Below the pieces are notes generated by a model. The model saw nothing but the letters and a program-made list of their open reading frames with translations. It made no database searches and was not told the DNA's origin. The position numbers and the translations under genes are program-made. Positions 8,214-17,480 of a stretch of DNA of 64,000 nucleotides are shown here, piece by piece (within the stretch, counting starts at the first letter, position 1; each line of letters opens with the position of its first letter). Source of the DNA: an uncultured Ruminococcus sp. (lineage in GTDB: Bacteria > Bacillota > Clostridia > Oscillospirales > Acutalibacteraceae); NCBI GenBank assembly GCA_902785365.1, contig CACZYC010000001.1, positions 1-64,000 of the forward strand, in the 5' to 3' direction.

Positions 8214-9299
8214 ATGATTAAAAAGATTATTGCAATCGCGGTAGCAGTTGTTATGGTTATGTCTATGGCTGTAGTTGCTGTTTCTGCTGCAGAAGTAAAT
8301 GATTCCGATGTCGGCGCCGGTTCTTCAAGCTCCGTAGGCGCTGATACTTCAAGCTCAGCTTCAGGCTCTGGCGATCTTATTTATTTTAACGCCGCAGGCT
8401 GGAAAAGCTTTGCTAAGATTTATTGCCACATCTGGGTAATCGGCGGCGATTCCTTCTTTGGTTGGCAGACACCTTCCGAGGAGTGCCAGAAGGTTTCAGG
8501 TACAAAGTATTCCTATGACCTTTCCAAGCTCACAGGTTCAATGGACGTTTCCGGCGGCATGAAGTCAGGCGGTAAGTACGGCATTATCTTCAGCGCTAAC
8601 ACAGGTATCCAGACTTATGACCTTACAATCGGCGTTGAGTGTAAAGGCGATACAGCTAAGCTGACAGGTAAGCAGATTGAGAACCCCGTTGACTCCAACA
8701 AGAAGGGTTACGAGGCTGTTTGGACATCTAACACCGGCAAATACGGTCCTCACCTTGCTCTTACATCTATCGGTAATGTTGTTGGTTCCAAGCTCGCTCC
8801 CGGTGAGAACGGCATCCAGGTTATCGGTGACTGGGCTCCCACATACTTCAACAGCCCCAACGTTAACGCTGTAAGCGCTCTCGCGAAGGCATATCCCAAG
8901 TTCGGTATCAAGACTGTGGCTGACCTTACAAACGTTTATGCTTACATTCTTACTAAGGACGGCGTAGCTAAGGGCGATTTACCCGCTATCAAGTCTACTC
9001 TTGAGAAAGCTTTCTATAAGGCTTATCCTTCACAGAAGGGCAAGAAGATCGACGAGAAAACTGCTGAGAAAAAGGCAGAAAGCGGCGAAGCTTCTAATCC
9101 TTCAAGCCTCTCAGGCGGTTCCAGCGGCGATTCCTCTAGCAGCAGCGGCGGTTCTTCAGGCGGCTCATACAGCGGCGGCGGCGACAGCTCAGGTTCAGGC
9201 GCAGACGGTCAGGAGACAACAATCTTCTTCGTACTCGGCGGCGTTATGATTGCGGCTGCAGGCGCAATGTTCATTTCTCGCAAGAAGAGAGAGGAATAA
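8214..9299 (+). CDS. Secreted surface protein with possible carbohydrate-binding domain
   Basis: A 361-residue protein: signal peptide 1-26, a short Ser-rich stretch, an aromatic-rich beta domain starting LIYFNAAGWK with IYCHIW and a Trp about 14 residues later, a helical region with an SALAKAYPKFGI segment, a Ser/Gly-rich linker (about 300-335), then a C-terminal membrane helix and RKKREE stop-transfer tail. The YF..W..IY.HIW pattern resembles CBM26-type starch-binding modules, also seen in the 1127-residue protein at 54898. The gene uses favoured codons and has a good promoter and terminator, suggesting high expression. Function as a surface starch or glycan binder is inference. Confidence 0.65.
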   Translation: MIKKIIAIAVAVVMVMSMAVVAVSAAEVNDSDVGAGSSSSVGADTSSSASGSGDLIYFNAAGWKSFAKIYCHIWVIGGDSFFGWQTPSEECQKVSGTKYSYDLSKLTGSMDVSGGMKSGGKYGIIFSANTGIQTYDLTIGVECKGDTAKLTGKQIENPVDSNKKGYEAVWTSNTGKYGPHLALTSIGNVVGSKLAPGENGIQVIGDWAPTYFNSPNVNAVSALAKAYPKFGIKTVADLTNVYAYILTKDGVAKGDLPAIKSTLEKAFYKAYPSQKGKKIDEKTAEKKAESGEASNPSSLSGGSSGDSSSSSGGSSGGSYSGGGDSSGSGADGQETTIFFVLGGVMIAAAGAMFISRKKREE

Positions 9300-9314
9300 T
9301 TCAATAAATAATTA

Positions 9315-9339
9315 AAGGCTTCCTTCGGGAAGCCTTTTT
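9315..9339 (+). terminator. Intrinsic terminator
   Basis: AAGGCTTCC and GGGAAGCCTT pair across a short TTC loop, followed by a T-run. It directly follows the surface protein gene. Confidence 0.9.
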
Positions 9340-9343
9340 ATTT

Positions 9344-9371
9344 AGTTCTCAGTAGTCAGTGATCAGTGGTA
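9344..9371 (+). repeat. Heptad array
   Basis: Units AGTTCTC, AGTAGTC, AGTGATC, AGTGGTA. An inverted array at 9750-9777 closes a 434-bp segment that contains a CTTCCC element and a hairpin but no gene. Confidence 0.85.
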
Positions 9372-9375
9372 ATGT

Positions 9376-9600
9376 AGGCTTCCCTTGGGGGAAGCTGTCG
9401 AGCGAAGCGAGACTGAAGAGGGTCCGCTTGAAAAAGAAATAAATTTAACGTTTCATAAAACGAGCATTTCTAAAGTCGACCCTCTCCCGACCAATTCGCC
9501 TTTGGGCGAATTGCCCACCCTTTCCTTAGCAGGAACGGCAACCCTTTTGTCGGCGTTGCCGACATTTCCCCTAGCAGGGGAATTTCCCAAGGGAGGGCTT
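9376..9600. mobile_element. CTTCCC-hairpin element, copy 1
   Basis: Non-coding element. The left end has a CTTCCCTTGGGGGAAG hairpin, then a GTC..GAC hairpin and GAAGAGGGTCC. The right part is inverted: GACCCTCTCCCGACC, a hairpin AATTCGCCTTTGGGCGAATT, then a TTTCC..GGCAACCC..GTCGGC module and terminal TCCCAAGGGA. It contains no open frame with a ribosome site. It shares both ends with copies at 10395, 21936, 28372 and 41681. Confidence 0.75.
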
Positions 9601-9635
9601 TGCCTTCTATCTAGAATCAATTCTTCGATAAACAG

Positions 9636-9669
9636 AAAGTCTTAGGTTCTGTGCTGAGCCTAAGACTTT
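9636..9669 (+). terminator. Hairpin inside heptad-bounded segment
   Basis: AAAGTCTTAGG pairs with CCTAAGACTTT, followed by TGTTTT. It looks like a terminator but no gene lies upstream within the segment. Other heptad-bounded segments also carry one central hairpin. Confidence 0.5.
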
Positions 9670-9749
9670 GTTTTATAGTATTAGATGATTATAAATTGTT
9701 TGGGAACTAAACTTTTAAGTTAGCAGTTTCTTTGTACTCGACATTCACG

Positions 9750-9777
9750 GATCACTGCCTACTGACCACTGACCACT
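9750..9777 (-). repeat. Heptad array, inverted
   Basis: Units GATCACT, GCCTACT, GACCACT, GACCACT, the reverse complement of the array at 9344-9371. Confidence 0.85.
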
Positions 9778-9799
9778 ATAAATAATCGCGCTCGCGCGA

Positions 9800-10375
9800 T
9801 TATTTATAAGTTTCGGGGCAAATCTCTTTTATCTTTTCCTGTAACTTGAGGAAGTCCGCGAACGCGTCGGGCTTTTGGTTGGGGTTGCGCAGTATCGCCG
9901 CGGGGTGGAACATAGGCATCATCAAAAAGCTGCCTTTCTCAAAAAAGATTCCGTGTTCCTTTGTGATTCTGAGGTCCTCTTTTATCAGCTTCTGAGCCGA
10001 GATTCTTCCAAGGCACACTATAATTTTCGGGTTTATCAGCTTGACCTGATTTCTCAGCCAGCCTATGCATTGTTCCTGCTCCTCGGGCTTAGGGTCGCGG
10101 TTTTTCGGAGGACGGCATTTTACTATGTTAGCTATGTAAATGTTTTTGTTGCGGTCGAGGTCTACGGCGTTGAGCATTTTATTCAGAAGTTTGCCGCCGC
10201 GTCCTACGAACGGCTCTCCCTGCAAATCCTCGTTTTCCCCGGGACCTTCGCCGATGAACATTACCTTTGCTTCGGGATTGCCCACGCCTACCACAACATT
10301 ACGGCGTGTTTGGCACAGTCCGCACTTCTGACAGTTCAGACAGTTTTCCCTGAGTTCTTCAAAATTGTTGTACAT
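9800..10375 (-). CDS. Uracil-DNA glycosylase, family 4/5 type
   Basis: Base-excision repair enzyme that removes uracil from DNA. The ATG at 10375 follows AAGGAGG; an in-frame extension to 10447 would run into a repeat element and is rejected. The product has 191 residues. Seen: an N-terminal cluster of cysteines ([10 protein letters not shown], residues 11-20) and later cysteines fitting the Fe-S family, the [20 protein letters not shown] uracil-recognition region near residues 43-62, and an MFHPAA motif near the C-terminus. It is monocistronic, flanked on both sides by repeats. Confidence 0.93.
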   Translation of the reverse strand: MYNNFEELRENCLNCQKCGLCQTRRNVVVGVGNPEAKVMFIGEGPGENEDLQGEPFVGRGGKLLNKMLNAVDLDRNKNIYIANIVKCRPPKNRDPKPEEQEQCIGWLRNQVKLINPKIIVCLGRISAQKLIKEDLRITKEHGIFFEKGSFLMMPMFHPAAILRNPNQKPDAFADFLKLQEKIKEICPETYK

Positions 10376-10394
10376 AGTGTCCTCCTTGCAATAA

Positions 10395-10612
10395 TGCCCT
10401 CCCTTGGGGGAGGGTGGCTGAGCGTAGCGAAGTCGGGAGAGGGTCAACTTTAGAAAAGCTAATTATATCAAACATTAGTTATAAGCCTGTTTAACAAGTG
10501 GACCCTCTTCAGTCAGGCTACGCCTGACAGCTTTTCCCTAGCGGGAGACGGCAACCCTTTTGTCCGCTTTGCGGACATTTCCCCTGCTAGGGGAATCTCC
10601 CAAGGGAAGCCT
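10395..10612. mobile_element. CTTCCC-hairpin element, copy 2
   Basis: The left end is GCCCTCCC..GGGAGGG followed by GTGG, a short hairpin and GGGAGAGGGTC. The right end is inverted, with GACCCTCTTCAG, the hairpin TCAGGCTACGCCTGA, the GGCAACCC..GTCCGC module and a terminal TCCCAAGGGA. It lies between the divergent glycosylase and pduL genes. The remainder of this spacer holds nothing else recognised apart from the pduL ribosome site. Confidence 0.75.
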
Positions 10613-10694
10613 TTTTTCTAAATTTCCTCTTGAATTTTATCTTTATATGTATTAAAATATATTAGTAAAATTTATTGTTAAGGTGGTTTTCATA

Positions 10695-11264
10695 ATGAAA
10701 GTACTAGTTGAAACATCCGCGCGTCATTTGCACGTTTCCAGAGAAGATTTAGATACTCTGTTCGGCAAAGGCGCTAAGCTCACAAATAAAAAAGATTTAT
10801 CTCAGCCCGGTCAGTTCGCGTGCTTTGAGAGAGTAACTGTTGTAGGCCCCAAGGGCGAGCTCAATATGTCTATTCTCGGCCCCGAGCGTAAAGAAACTCA
10901 GGTTGAGGTCAGCTTCACCGACGCCAGAAAGCTCGGCCTTGTTCCTCCCGTACGCGAGTCGGGCGATATCGCTGACACACCCGGTTGTAAGCTCGTAGGC
11001 CCCGAGGGCGAAGTTGAAATCAGCAAAGGCGTAATTGTCGCCAAAAGACATATCCACTTCACTCCCGATGAGGCTGCTCAGTTCGGCGTAGAGGACAAGC
11101 AGATTGTGTCCGTTAAGGTCGGCACTCCCGGCGCTCGTGAGACAATCTTCGGAGATACAGTAGTTCGTGTACGCTCGGATTTCTCAGCCGCTATGCACAT
11201 CGACACAGACGAAGCCAACGCGGCGGGACTGTCAGGCGAGGTTTACGGCGAGATCATTAAATAA
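10695..11264 (+). CDS. pduL: Phosphate propanoyltransferase PduL type
   Basis: PduL-family phosphotransacylase of 189 residues, interconverting acyl-CoA and acyl-phosphate. The ATG at 10695 is preferred because AAGGTGG sits 8 nt upstream; a GTG at 10683 overlaps that site. Seen: two halves with zinc-binding histidine motifs, SARHLHVS near residues 8-15 and KRHIHFTP near 117-124. There is no N-terminal encapsulation peptide and no microcompartment shell gene nearby, so it probably acts in the cytosol, making acetyl-phosphate for acetate and ATP as in other Clostridia. The metabolic role is inference; family membership is firm. Confidence 0.92.
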   Translation: MKVLVETSARHLHVSREDLDTLFGKGAKLTNKKDLSQPGQFACFERVTVVGPKGELNMSILGPERKETQVEVSFTDARKLGLVPPVRESGDIADTPGCKLVGPEGEVEISKGVIVAKRHIHFTPDEAAQFGVEDKQIVSVKVGTPGARETIFGDTVVRVRSDFSAAMHIDTDEANAAGLSGEVYGEIIK

Positions 11265-11298
11265 GTAGTCAGTAGACAGTAATCAGTAGTCAGTTAAG
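11264..11298 (+). repeat. Heptad array after pduL
   Basis: Units AGTAGTC, AGTAGAC, AGTAATC, AGTAGTC, AGTTAAG begin at the pduL stop codon and run into the terminator stem. Confidence 0.85.
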
Positions 11299-11320
11299 CG
11301 GAGCAGAAGCTCCGCTTTTT
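11297..11320 (+). terminator. Intrinsic terminator of pduL
   Basis: AGCGGAGC and GCTCCGCT pair across AGAA, followed by TTTTTG and more T. It is separated from the pduL stop codon only by the heptad array. Confidence 0.9.
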
Positions 11321-11357
11321 GTTTTTTGAATATACTGTTATCTTAAATGTTTTCATC

Positions 11358-11416
11358 TGTCATCCTGAGCGTAAGCGAAGGATCTTTAAGATTCTTCGGC
11401 AAGCCTCAGAATGACA
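11358..11416. repeat. TGTCATCCTGAGC palindromic repeat, copy 2
   Basis: A 59-bp palindrome nearly identical to 5591-5652, starting TGTCATCCTGAGCG and ending CTCAGAATGACA. It lies between the converging pduL and hemolysin III genes. Confidence 0.85.
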
Positions 11417-11423
11417 TTTTGTT

Positions 11424-12074
11424 TTATTGTATTACCGCTAACAGTATTGAGAAGTAGTGGCAAACGCTGCCGAGCACAGTGAAAATATGCCATATCGAAT
11501 GGAAGTATTTTACCTTTTTGATAGCGTAAAAAATCACTCCGACAGTGTAGAATACTCCTCCTCCGATAAGCAGCCAAAGGCTCCATACGTTCATAACATT
11601 GAGCAGAGGACGTATCGCGAAGATTATTACCCATCCCATAGCTATGTAGCAAACTACCGAGGGCTTGCGGAATTTTTCCAAATCAATGGAGTTGAGCGCT
11701 ATGCCGATAATCGCCGCGCCCCAGACAATTCCAAACAGCACCCAGCCGATAACTCCGCGCATAATTGAAATAGTAATTGGGGTATATGTGCCCGCTATCA
11801 GGAAAAATATCGTGTTGTGATCCATTATCCTGAAAAACGCTTTTGCCTTCGGGTTGGTTATCGAGTGGTATAGCGTGCTCATACTGTATAGAATAATCAG
11901 GCTCGCTCCGAATACCGCGCACCCGACCACAGCCCAAGCGTCGTTGAATATCGCCGCGAGAACTATGATAACAGCTGTGCCCGCGATGGACAGCAGACTG
12001 CCTACTCCGTGGGTCACGGCGCTGAATATTTCCTCGCCTAGAGTGTATCTTTTTTTGATTTGGTTTTCAGCCAT
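11424..12074 (-). CDS. Hemolysin III family membrane protein (TrhA/YqfA-like)
   Basis: A 216-residue protein with seven hydrophobic segments, typical of the PAQR-related hemolysin III family. Seen: the opening GEEIFSAVTHGVGSLLS segment with conserved E and H, the SMSTLYHS motif after TM2, a DHNTIF motif, and a C-terminal FHSIWHIF histidine motif; these His and Asp residues are the likely metal site. The ATG at 12074 is chosen because AGAAGGTG lies 6 nt upstream. Members have been linked to membrane lipid homeostasis; haemolytic activity should not be assumed from the name. Confidence 0.92.
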   Translation of the reverse strand: MAENQIKKRYTLGEEIFSAVTHGVGSLLSIAGTAVIIVLAAIFNDAWAVVGCAVFGASLIILYSMSTLYHSITNPKAKAFFRIMDHNTIFFLIAGTYTPITISIMRGVIGWVLFGIVWGAAIIGIALNSIDLEKFRKPSVVCYIAMGWVIIFAIRPLLNVMNVWSLWLLIGGGVFYTVGVIFYAIKKVKYFHSIWHIFTVLGSVCHYFSILLAVIQ

Positions 12075-12187
12075 TTTTTTCACCTTCTGAAATGTATTTT
12101 ATCATTAATCGCGTAATTCGGCAATATACATTTCTATAATAATATTGAGTAATTATTTGTCAATACTATTTTTGAGGTGAAACTATT

Positions 12188-12616
12188 ATGATTAACGACA
12201 CACAAATGCTGCAGTTCATTATGAAAAACGCCGAGATGGGCTGCCGCGGAATCAACGACATCAAACACTATTCAAACACAGCCAAAATGGCGCGTGAGCT
12301 GCGCTCGCAAAATCTGGAGTACGGGCATATCTACCACAGCGCGCACTCTATGCTGCACAGTATCGGCGGCGAGAGCAAGCACATCCATCCCGTTGTGGCG
12401 ACTATGGCGAGAGCAAAGGCAAAGCGGGAGATGAGGGTGGAGGACTCGGACTCTCATATTGCCGAGATGATGATTAAGGGTAATACAATGGGCGTAAACA
12501 AAATCGCTCAACGTATGAGACAGTACGACGGCGGTAATAAGGAGGTCGCCAATCTTGCCAACAGGCTGATGGAAACCCAGCAGAATAATATTGAAAGTAT
12601 GAAAAGCTTTTTGTGA
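12188..12616 (+). CDS. Hypothetical helical protein
   Basis: A 142-residue protein, soluble and predicted to be nearly all helix, rich in Met, His and Asn. No family recognised with confidence. Histidines recur in the first half (IKHYS, YGHIYHSAHSMLHS, SKHIHP), a pattern that could fit a small metal-binding helical bundle, but this is speculation. The ATG follows GAGGTGAAAC. It stands alone and its stop codon abuts the heptad array of the next element. Confidence 0.7.
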   Translation: MINDTQMLQFIMKNAEMGCRGINDIKHYSNTAKMARELRSQNLEYGHIYHSAHSMLHSIGGESKHIHPVVATMARAKAKREMRVEDSDSHIAEMMIKGNTMGVNKIAQRMRQYDGGNKEVANLANRLMETQQNNIESMKSFL

Positions 12617-12768
12617 GTAGTCAGTAGTCAGTAATCAGCAGTCAGTTCATCGTTAACAAACGAAAAAAAAGGATATAGCGGAACATCTGTCGGGGAATGT
12701 TGCGCTATTTCTTATTCTTTTATTTATCGCGTGAACAACTGAGAACTGAAAACTGACTGCTGAGAACT
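12616..12768. mobile_element. Heptad-bounded non-coding element A
   Basis: A 153-bp element. The left array (AGTAGTC, AGTAGTC, AGTAATC, AGCAGTC, AGTTCAT; 12616-12650) is inverted relative to the right array (AACAACT, GAGAACT, GAAAACT, GACTGCT, GAGAACT; 12734-12768). Between them sits a 10-bp hairpin AGCGGAACAT..ATGTTGCGCT. Element B at 20404-20555 has the same length, order and core words (AACAAA, AACATC, CGCGTGAACAACTG). There is no coding potential. Confidence 0.75.
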
Positions 12769-12778
12769 AAAATAATGC

Positions 12779-12808
12779 TTGACTTTTTCATACAGATTAT
12801 GCTATTAT
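12779..12808 (+). promoter_or_regulatory. str operon promoter, extended -10
   Basis: TTGACT at 12779-12784, 18-nt spacer, TATTAT at 12803-12808 with TGC immediately before it. It leaves a leader of about 150 nt before rpsL that contains a short CGGG..CCCG hairpin near 12917-12932. No other gene was seen in this spacer. Confidence 0.7.
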
Positions 12809-12967
12809 ATTCTAGTCTGGATTAATATGTGTTGGAGTATGATTTTATATATTCAAAACATATTAAATACCCGATAAAATCTACATTTTATTGTATATTT
12901 TAACAACGTTTATTTGCGGGCGTTAAAACCCGATCAAATAAAAATTTAACAGAAAAGGAGGAAAAAT

Positions 12968-13387
12968 ATGCCAACATTTAACCAGCTTGTCCGCAAGGGT
13001 AGAGAGGTAAGTGAGAAAAAGGCTAAGGCGCCTGCGCTCTTAAAGGGTTGGAACTCTCAGAAAAATCGCGCGATTGATCAGACTTCACCCCAGAAGAGAG
13101 GCGTATGTACAGCTGTTAAGACAGCTACACCTAAAAAGCCTAACTCAGCTCTCCGTAAGATTGCCAGAGTTCGTCTTTCTAACGGAATCGAAGTCAGCTC
13201 TTACATCCCGGGCGTAGGCCATAACCTGCAGGAGCACTCAGTTGTTCTTATTCGTGGCGGCCGTGTTAAGGACCTGCCCGGTGTACGTTATCATATCATC
13301 CGCGGTACTCTTGATACTCAGGGTGTTTCGGGACGTATGCAGGCACGTTCAAAGTATGGCGCAAAGCGCCCAAAAGGTAAAAAGTAA
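12968..13387 (+). CDS. rpsL: 30S ribosomal protein S12
   Basis: Small-subunit protein at the decoding centre, 139 residues, standard length for Firmicutes. Seen: [12 protein letters not shown] at the N-terminus, the [11 protein letters not shown] loop where streptomycin-resistance substitutions occur (the Lys at the classic position is wild type), and the [10 protein letters not shown] segment. It follows AAAAGGAGG and is first gene of the str operon, followed by rpsG and fusA. Confidence 0.98.
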   Translation: MPTFNQLVRKGREVSEKKAKAPALLKGWNSQKNRAIDQTSPQKRGVCTAVKTATPKKPNSALRKIARVRLSNGIEVSSYIPGVGHNLQEHSVVLIRGGRVKDLPGVRYHIIRGTLDTQGVSGRMQARSKYGAKRPKGKK

Positions 13388-13484
13388 GTTTGACTGACTA
13401 AGCTTGTATTGCTGCAAGATGTTTACATAGATTGTAGGACGTCTTGTTGGCATACGGGAGTTTGTCGCTTTCGAGTACCTATGA

Positions 13485-13934
<450 letters not shown>

Positions 13935-13967
13935 TGATTTAGGTAATTTTCAGAGGAGGATATTTAA

Positions 13968-16061
13968 GTGTCAAGACAAGTATCACTCGAGCAAACGAGA
14001 AATATCGGCATTATGGCTCATATTGACGCCGGTAAAACTACAACGACAGAACGAATACTCTTCTACACCGGTATCAACCACAAAATCGGCGAAACCCACG
14101 ACGGCGGAGCTACGATGGACTGGATGGTACAAGAGCAGGAGAGAGGTATCACAATTACCTCCGCTGCTACAACATGTTTCTGGAAAGACAGCAAAAACGA
14201 TGATGTTCGTATCAATATTATCGATACTCCCGGACACGTTGACTTCACAGTTGAAGTTGAGCGTTCTCTGAGAGTACTCGACGGAAGTGTAACCGTGCTT
14301 TGCGCCAAGGGCGGCGTTGAGCCTCAGTCCGAGACTGTATGGCGTCAGGCTGACACCTACGGCGTTCCGAGAATGGTTTACGTAAACAAGATGGACATCA
14401 TGGGCGCTGACTTCTACAAAGTTGTACAGATGATGAAGGACAGGCTTAAATGTAACGCCGTTCCTATTCAGCTTCCTATCGGTGTTGAGGACACCTTTAA
14501 GGGAATTATCGACCTCGTAACTATGAAGGCTGAGGTTTATTATGATGACCTTGGTCAGGATATGCGCGAGGAGGAAATCCCCGAGGATATGAAAGAGCTT
14601 GCTCAGAAATACCACGACGAGCTTATTGAGTCTGTGGCTGAGCAGGACGAGGAGTTAATGGCTAAGTATTTTGAGGGCGAAGAGCTCACAATTGACGAAA
14701 TCAAGGCCACTATCCGTAAGTGCACAATCGAGAACACTATGGTTCCCGTAACTTGCGGTACATCCTATCGAAACAAGGGCGTACAGAAGCTCTTGGACGC
14801 GATTGTTGATTATATGCCTGCTCCTACTGACGTTCCGGCTATTAAGGGTACAGATCCCGATACAGGCGAAGAGGTTGAAAGACCTTCTTCCGATGACGAG
14901 CCGTTCTCGGCTCTCGCGTTTAAGATTGCTACCGACCCGTATGTTGGTAAACTCTGCTTCTTCAGAGTTTATTCGGGTACCCTCAACAAGGGCAGCGCTG
15001 TCTATAACTCCGTTAAGGGGAACAGAGAGCGTGTCGGTCGTATTCTTCAGATGCACGCTAACGACAGAAAAGACCTCGATGTCGTATATTCAGGCGATAT
15101 CGCAGCTGCCGTTGGTCTTAAAAATACCACAACAGGCGACACTCTCTGTGATGAGGATCACCCTGTAATCTTAGAGTCTATGGAGTTCCCGGATCCCGTT
15201 ATCCGCGTAGCTATCGAGCCTAAGACAAAGGCAGGTCAGGAAAAGATGGGCATCGCTCTCGCGAAGCTCGCTGAAGAGGACCCGACCTTCAAGGCTTACA
15301 CAGACGAGGAAACAGGTCAGACCATCATCGCAGGTATGGGTGAGTTGCACCTTGAGATTATCGTTGACAGACTTCTGCGTGAATTTAAGGTAGAGGCAAA
15401 CATCGGTAAACCTCAGGTTGCTTACAAAGAGACTATCCGCAAGGAAGCCAGTGTCGACTGTAAATATGCCCGTCAGTCAGGCGGTAAGGGTCAGTACGGC
15501 CACGTTAAGATTAACGTTTATCCGAACCCGGGCGAGGGCTATGTTTTCGAGAACAAGGTTGTCGGCGGTGCTATTCCCAAGGAATACATCCCCGCTGTTG
15601 ACCAGGGTATCCAGGGCGCTATGCAGAGTGGTGTTGTAGCAGGCTACAACGTTGTTGACTGTAAGGTAGAGCTGTACGACGGTTCTTACCACGAGGTTGA
15701 CTCGTCCGAAATGGCGTTTAAGATTGCAGGCTCTATGGCGTTCAAGGACGCTATGAAGAAGGCTGACCCCGTACTTCTCGAACCCCTTATGAAGGTTTCC
15801 GTAATCGTGCCCGACGAGTATATGGGCGGCGTTATCGGCGACCTCAACAGCCGCAGAGGTATGGTGCAGGGCACCGAGTCCGAAAACGGCACGGACAGAA
15901 TCACAGCACAGGTTCCGCTCAGTGAGATGTTTGGTTACGCTACCGATATGCGTTCCATTACACAGGGCAGAGGCCAGTATGTTATGGAACCCGACACATA
16001 TCAGGAAGTTCCCAAAAGCATCGCTGAGGAGATTATGTCCAACAAGAAAAAGGATTCATAA
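13968..16061 (+). CDS. fusA: Elongation factor G
   Basis: Translocase GTPase of 697 residues, full length. Seen: the G1 motif [12 protein letters not shown] at residues 17-28, the effector region [10 protein letters not shown], the G3 motif DTPGH near 88, the G4 motif NKMD, and EF-G domains II-V through to the C-terminus ([11 protein letters not shown]). The start is GTG after CAGAGGAGG. It is third in the str operon and 33 nt after rpsG; no terminator separates them. Confidence 0.98.
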   Translation: MSRQVSLEQTRNIGIMAHIDAGKTTTTERILFYTGINHKIGETHDGGATMDWMVQEQERGITITSAATTCFWKDSKNDDVRINIIDTPGHVDFTVEVERSLRVLDGSVTVLCAKGGVEPQSETVWRQADTYGVPRMVYVNKMDIMGADFYKVVQMMKDRLKCNAVPIQLPIGVEDTFKGIIDLVTMKAEVYYDDLGQDMREEEIPEDMKELAQKYHDELIESVAEQDEELMAKYFEGEELTIDEIKATIRKCTIENTMVPVTCGTSYRNKGVQKLLDAIVDYMPAPTDVPAIKGTDPDTGEEVERPSSDDEPFSALAFKIATDPYVGKLCFFRVYSGTLNKGSAVYNSVKGNRERVGRILQMHANDRKDLDVVYSGDIAAAVGLKNTTTGDTLCDEDHPVILESMEFPDPVIRVAIEPKTKAGQEKMGIALAKLAEEDPTFKAYTDEETGQTIIAGMGELHLEIIVDRLLREFKVEANIGKPQVAYKETIRKEASVDCKYARQSGGKGQYGHVKINVYPNPGEGYVFENKVVGGAIPKEYIPAVDQGIQGAMQSGVVAGYNVVDCKVELYDGSYHEVDSSEMAFKIAGSMAFKDAMKKADPVLLEPLMKVSVIVPDEYMGGVIGDLNSRRGMVQGTESENGTDRITAQVPLSEMFGYATDMRSITQGRGQYVMEPDTYQEVPKSIAEEIMSNKKKDS

Positions 16062-16108
16062 TCCTTTGTATTATCATTAAACATTTTTAATGAAAAACAA
16101 AAAAACTA

Positions 16109-16137
16109 TTGCAATTTTTTCAATAAGTTGCTAAAAT
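16109..16137 (+). promoter_or_regulatory. tuf promoter, extended -10
   Basis: TTGCAA at 16109-16114, 17-nt spacer, TAAAAT at 16132-16137 preceded by TGC. It gives tuf its own promoter besides any read-through from fusA. Confidence 0.7.
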
Positions 16138-16181
16138 AGCTATGGTGATTATTTCTATTTAAAAAAGGAGGATTTTTTCAA

Positions 16182-17390
16182 ATGGCTAGAGAAAAATTTG
16201 AAAGAAATAAACCGCATGTAAACATTGGTACTATCGGTCACGTTGACCATGGTAAAACAACTTTGACAGCTGCTATTACAAAGGTATTATCTATGGCTGA
16301 TGCTAATGCTGCTGACTTCGTTGATTACGCTAATATCGATAAGGCTCCCGAAGAGAGAGAGCGTGGTATTACAATCAACACAGCTCACGTTGAGTATCAG
16401 ACAGCTAAGCGTCACTACGCTCACGTTGACTGCCCCGGACATGCTGACTATGTAAAGAACATGATCACTGGTGCGGCTCAGATGGACGGCGCTATCCTCG
16501 TAGTATCCGCTGCTGACGGTCCTATGCCTCAGACAAGAGAGCATATCCTTCTTTCCCGTCAGGTTGGCGTTCCCTACATCGTAGTATTCATGAACAAGAC
16601 TGACCAGGTTGACGATCCTGAGCTTCTCGAGCTCGTAGAGATGGAAATTCGTGACATCCTCAACGAGTATGAGTTCCCCGGCGACGATACACCTATCATC
16701 CAGGGTTCAGCTTATGTTGCTCTTACAAGCACATCCACAGATCCTAACGCTCCTGAGTATCAGTGCATCCACGATCTTATGGACGCTGTTGACGAGTATA
16801 TTCCTACTCCTGAGAGAAAGTCTGACCTTCCCTTCATCATGCCCGTAGAGGACGTATTCACAATCACAGGTCGTGGTACAGTTGCTACTGGTAGAGTTGA
16901 GAGAGGTACAATCAACACTAACGACGAGGTTGAAATCGTTGGTCTTACAGAGGAGAAGAGAAAAGTTGTTGTTACAGGTCTTGAGATGTTCAGAAAGACT
17001 CTTGACTATGCTGAGGCAGGCGACAACGTAGGCGCACTCCTTCGTGGTGTAAGCAGAGACGAGATCGAAAGAGGTCAGGTTCTTGCTAAGCCCGGTTCAA
17101 TTCATCCCCACACAAAGTTCCGCGGTCAGGTTTACGTTCTTACTAAGGACGAGGGCGGCCGTCACACACCTTTCTTTAACAACTATCGTCCCCAGTTCTA
17201 TTTCAGAACAACTGACGTTACAGGCACAATCTCTCTCCCCGAGGGCGTAGAGATGTGTATGCCCGGTGATAACGTAGAGATGGATGTTGAGCTTATCACT
17301 CCTATCGCTATCGAAGTTGGTCTCCGTTTCGCTATCCGTGAGGGTGGTAGAACAGTAGGTTCCGGCGCTGTTATCGCTATCAACGAATAA
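16182..17390 (+). CDS. tuf: Elongation factor Tu
   Basis: GTPase that delivers aminoacyl-tRNA to the ribosome, 402 residues. Seen: [15 protein letters not shown] (G1), the [12 protein letters not shown] effector loop, [12 protein letters not shown] (G3), NKTDQ (G4; the family usually has NKxD, intact here), and domains II and III with the [22 protein letters not shown]-type region. Codon use is strongly biased to the same preferred codons as the surface protein at 8214, as expected for a highly expressed gene. AAAGGAGGA precedes the start. Confidence 0.98.
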   Translation: MAREKFERNKPHVNIGTIGHVDHGKTTLTAAITKVLSMADANAADFVDYANIDKAPEERERGITINTAHVEYQTAKRHYAHVDCPGHADYVKNMITGAAQMDGAILVVSAADGPMPQTREHILLSRQVGVPYIVVFMNKTDQVDDPELLELVEMEIRDILNEYEFPGDDTPIIQGSAYVALTSTSTDPNAPEYQCIHDLMDAVDEYIPTPERKSDLPFIMPVEDVFTITGRGTVATGRVERGTINTNDEVEIVGLTEEKRKVVVTGLEMFRKTLDYAEAGDNVGALLRGVSRDEIERGQVLAKPGSIHPHTKFRGQVYVLTKDEGGRHTPFFNNYRPQFYFRTTDVTGTISLPEGVEMCMPGDNVEMDVELITPIAIEVGLRFAIREGGRTVGSGAVIAINE

Positions 17391-17404
17391 TTAAATCTTT
17401 TAAA

Positions 17405-17435
17405 AGAGTCAACGCTTTGCGTTGGCTCTTTTTTT
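17405..17435 (+). terminator. tuf terminator
   Basis: AGAGTCAACGC and GCGTTGGCTCT pair across a TTT loop, followed by a T-run. Confidence 0.92.
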
Positions 17436-17480
17436 CCGCAGCTTTATGATTTATTGTTATAAATCTTTTTTTGTAGTATA

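Noticed and set aside
9385-9645. 86-codon frame on the plus strand
   Set aside because: Lies inside CTTCCC element copy 1; its residues simply read through the hairpins and no other copy keeps the frame.
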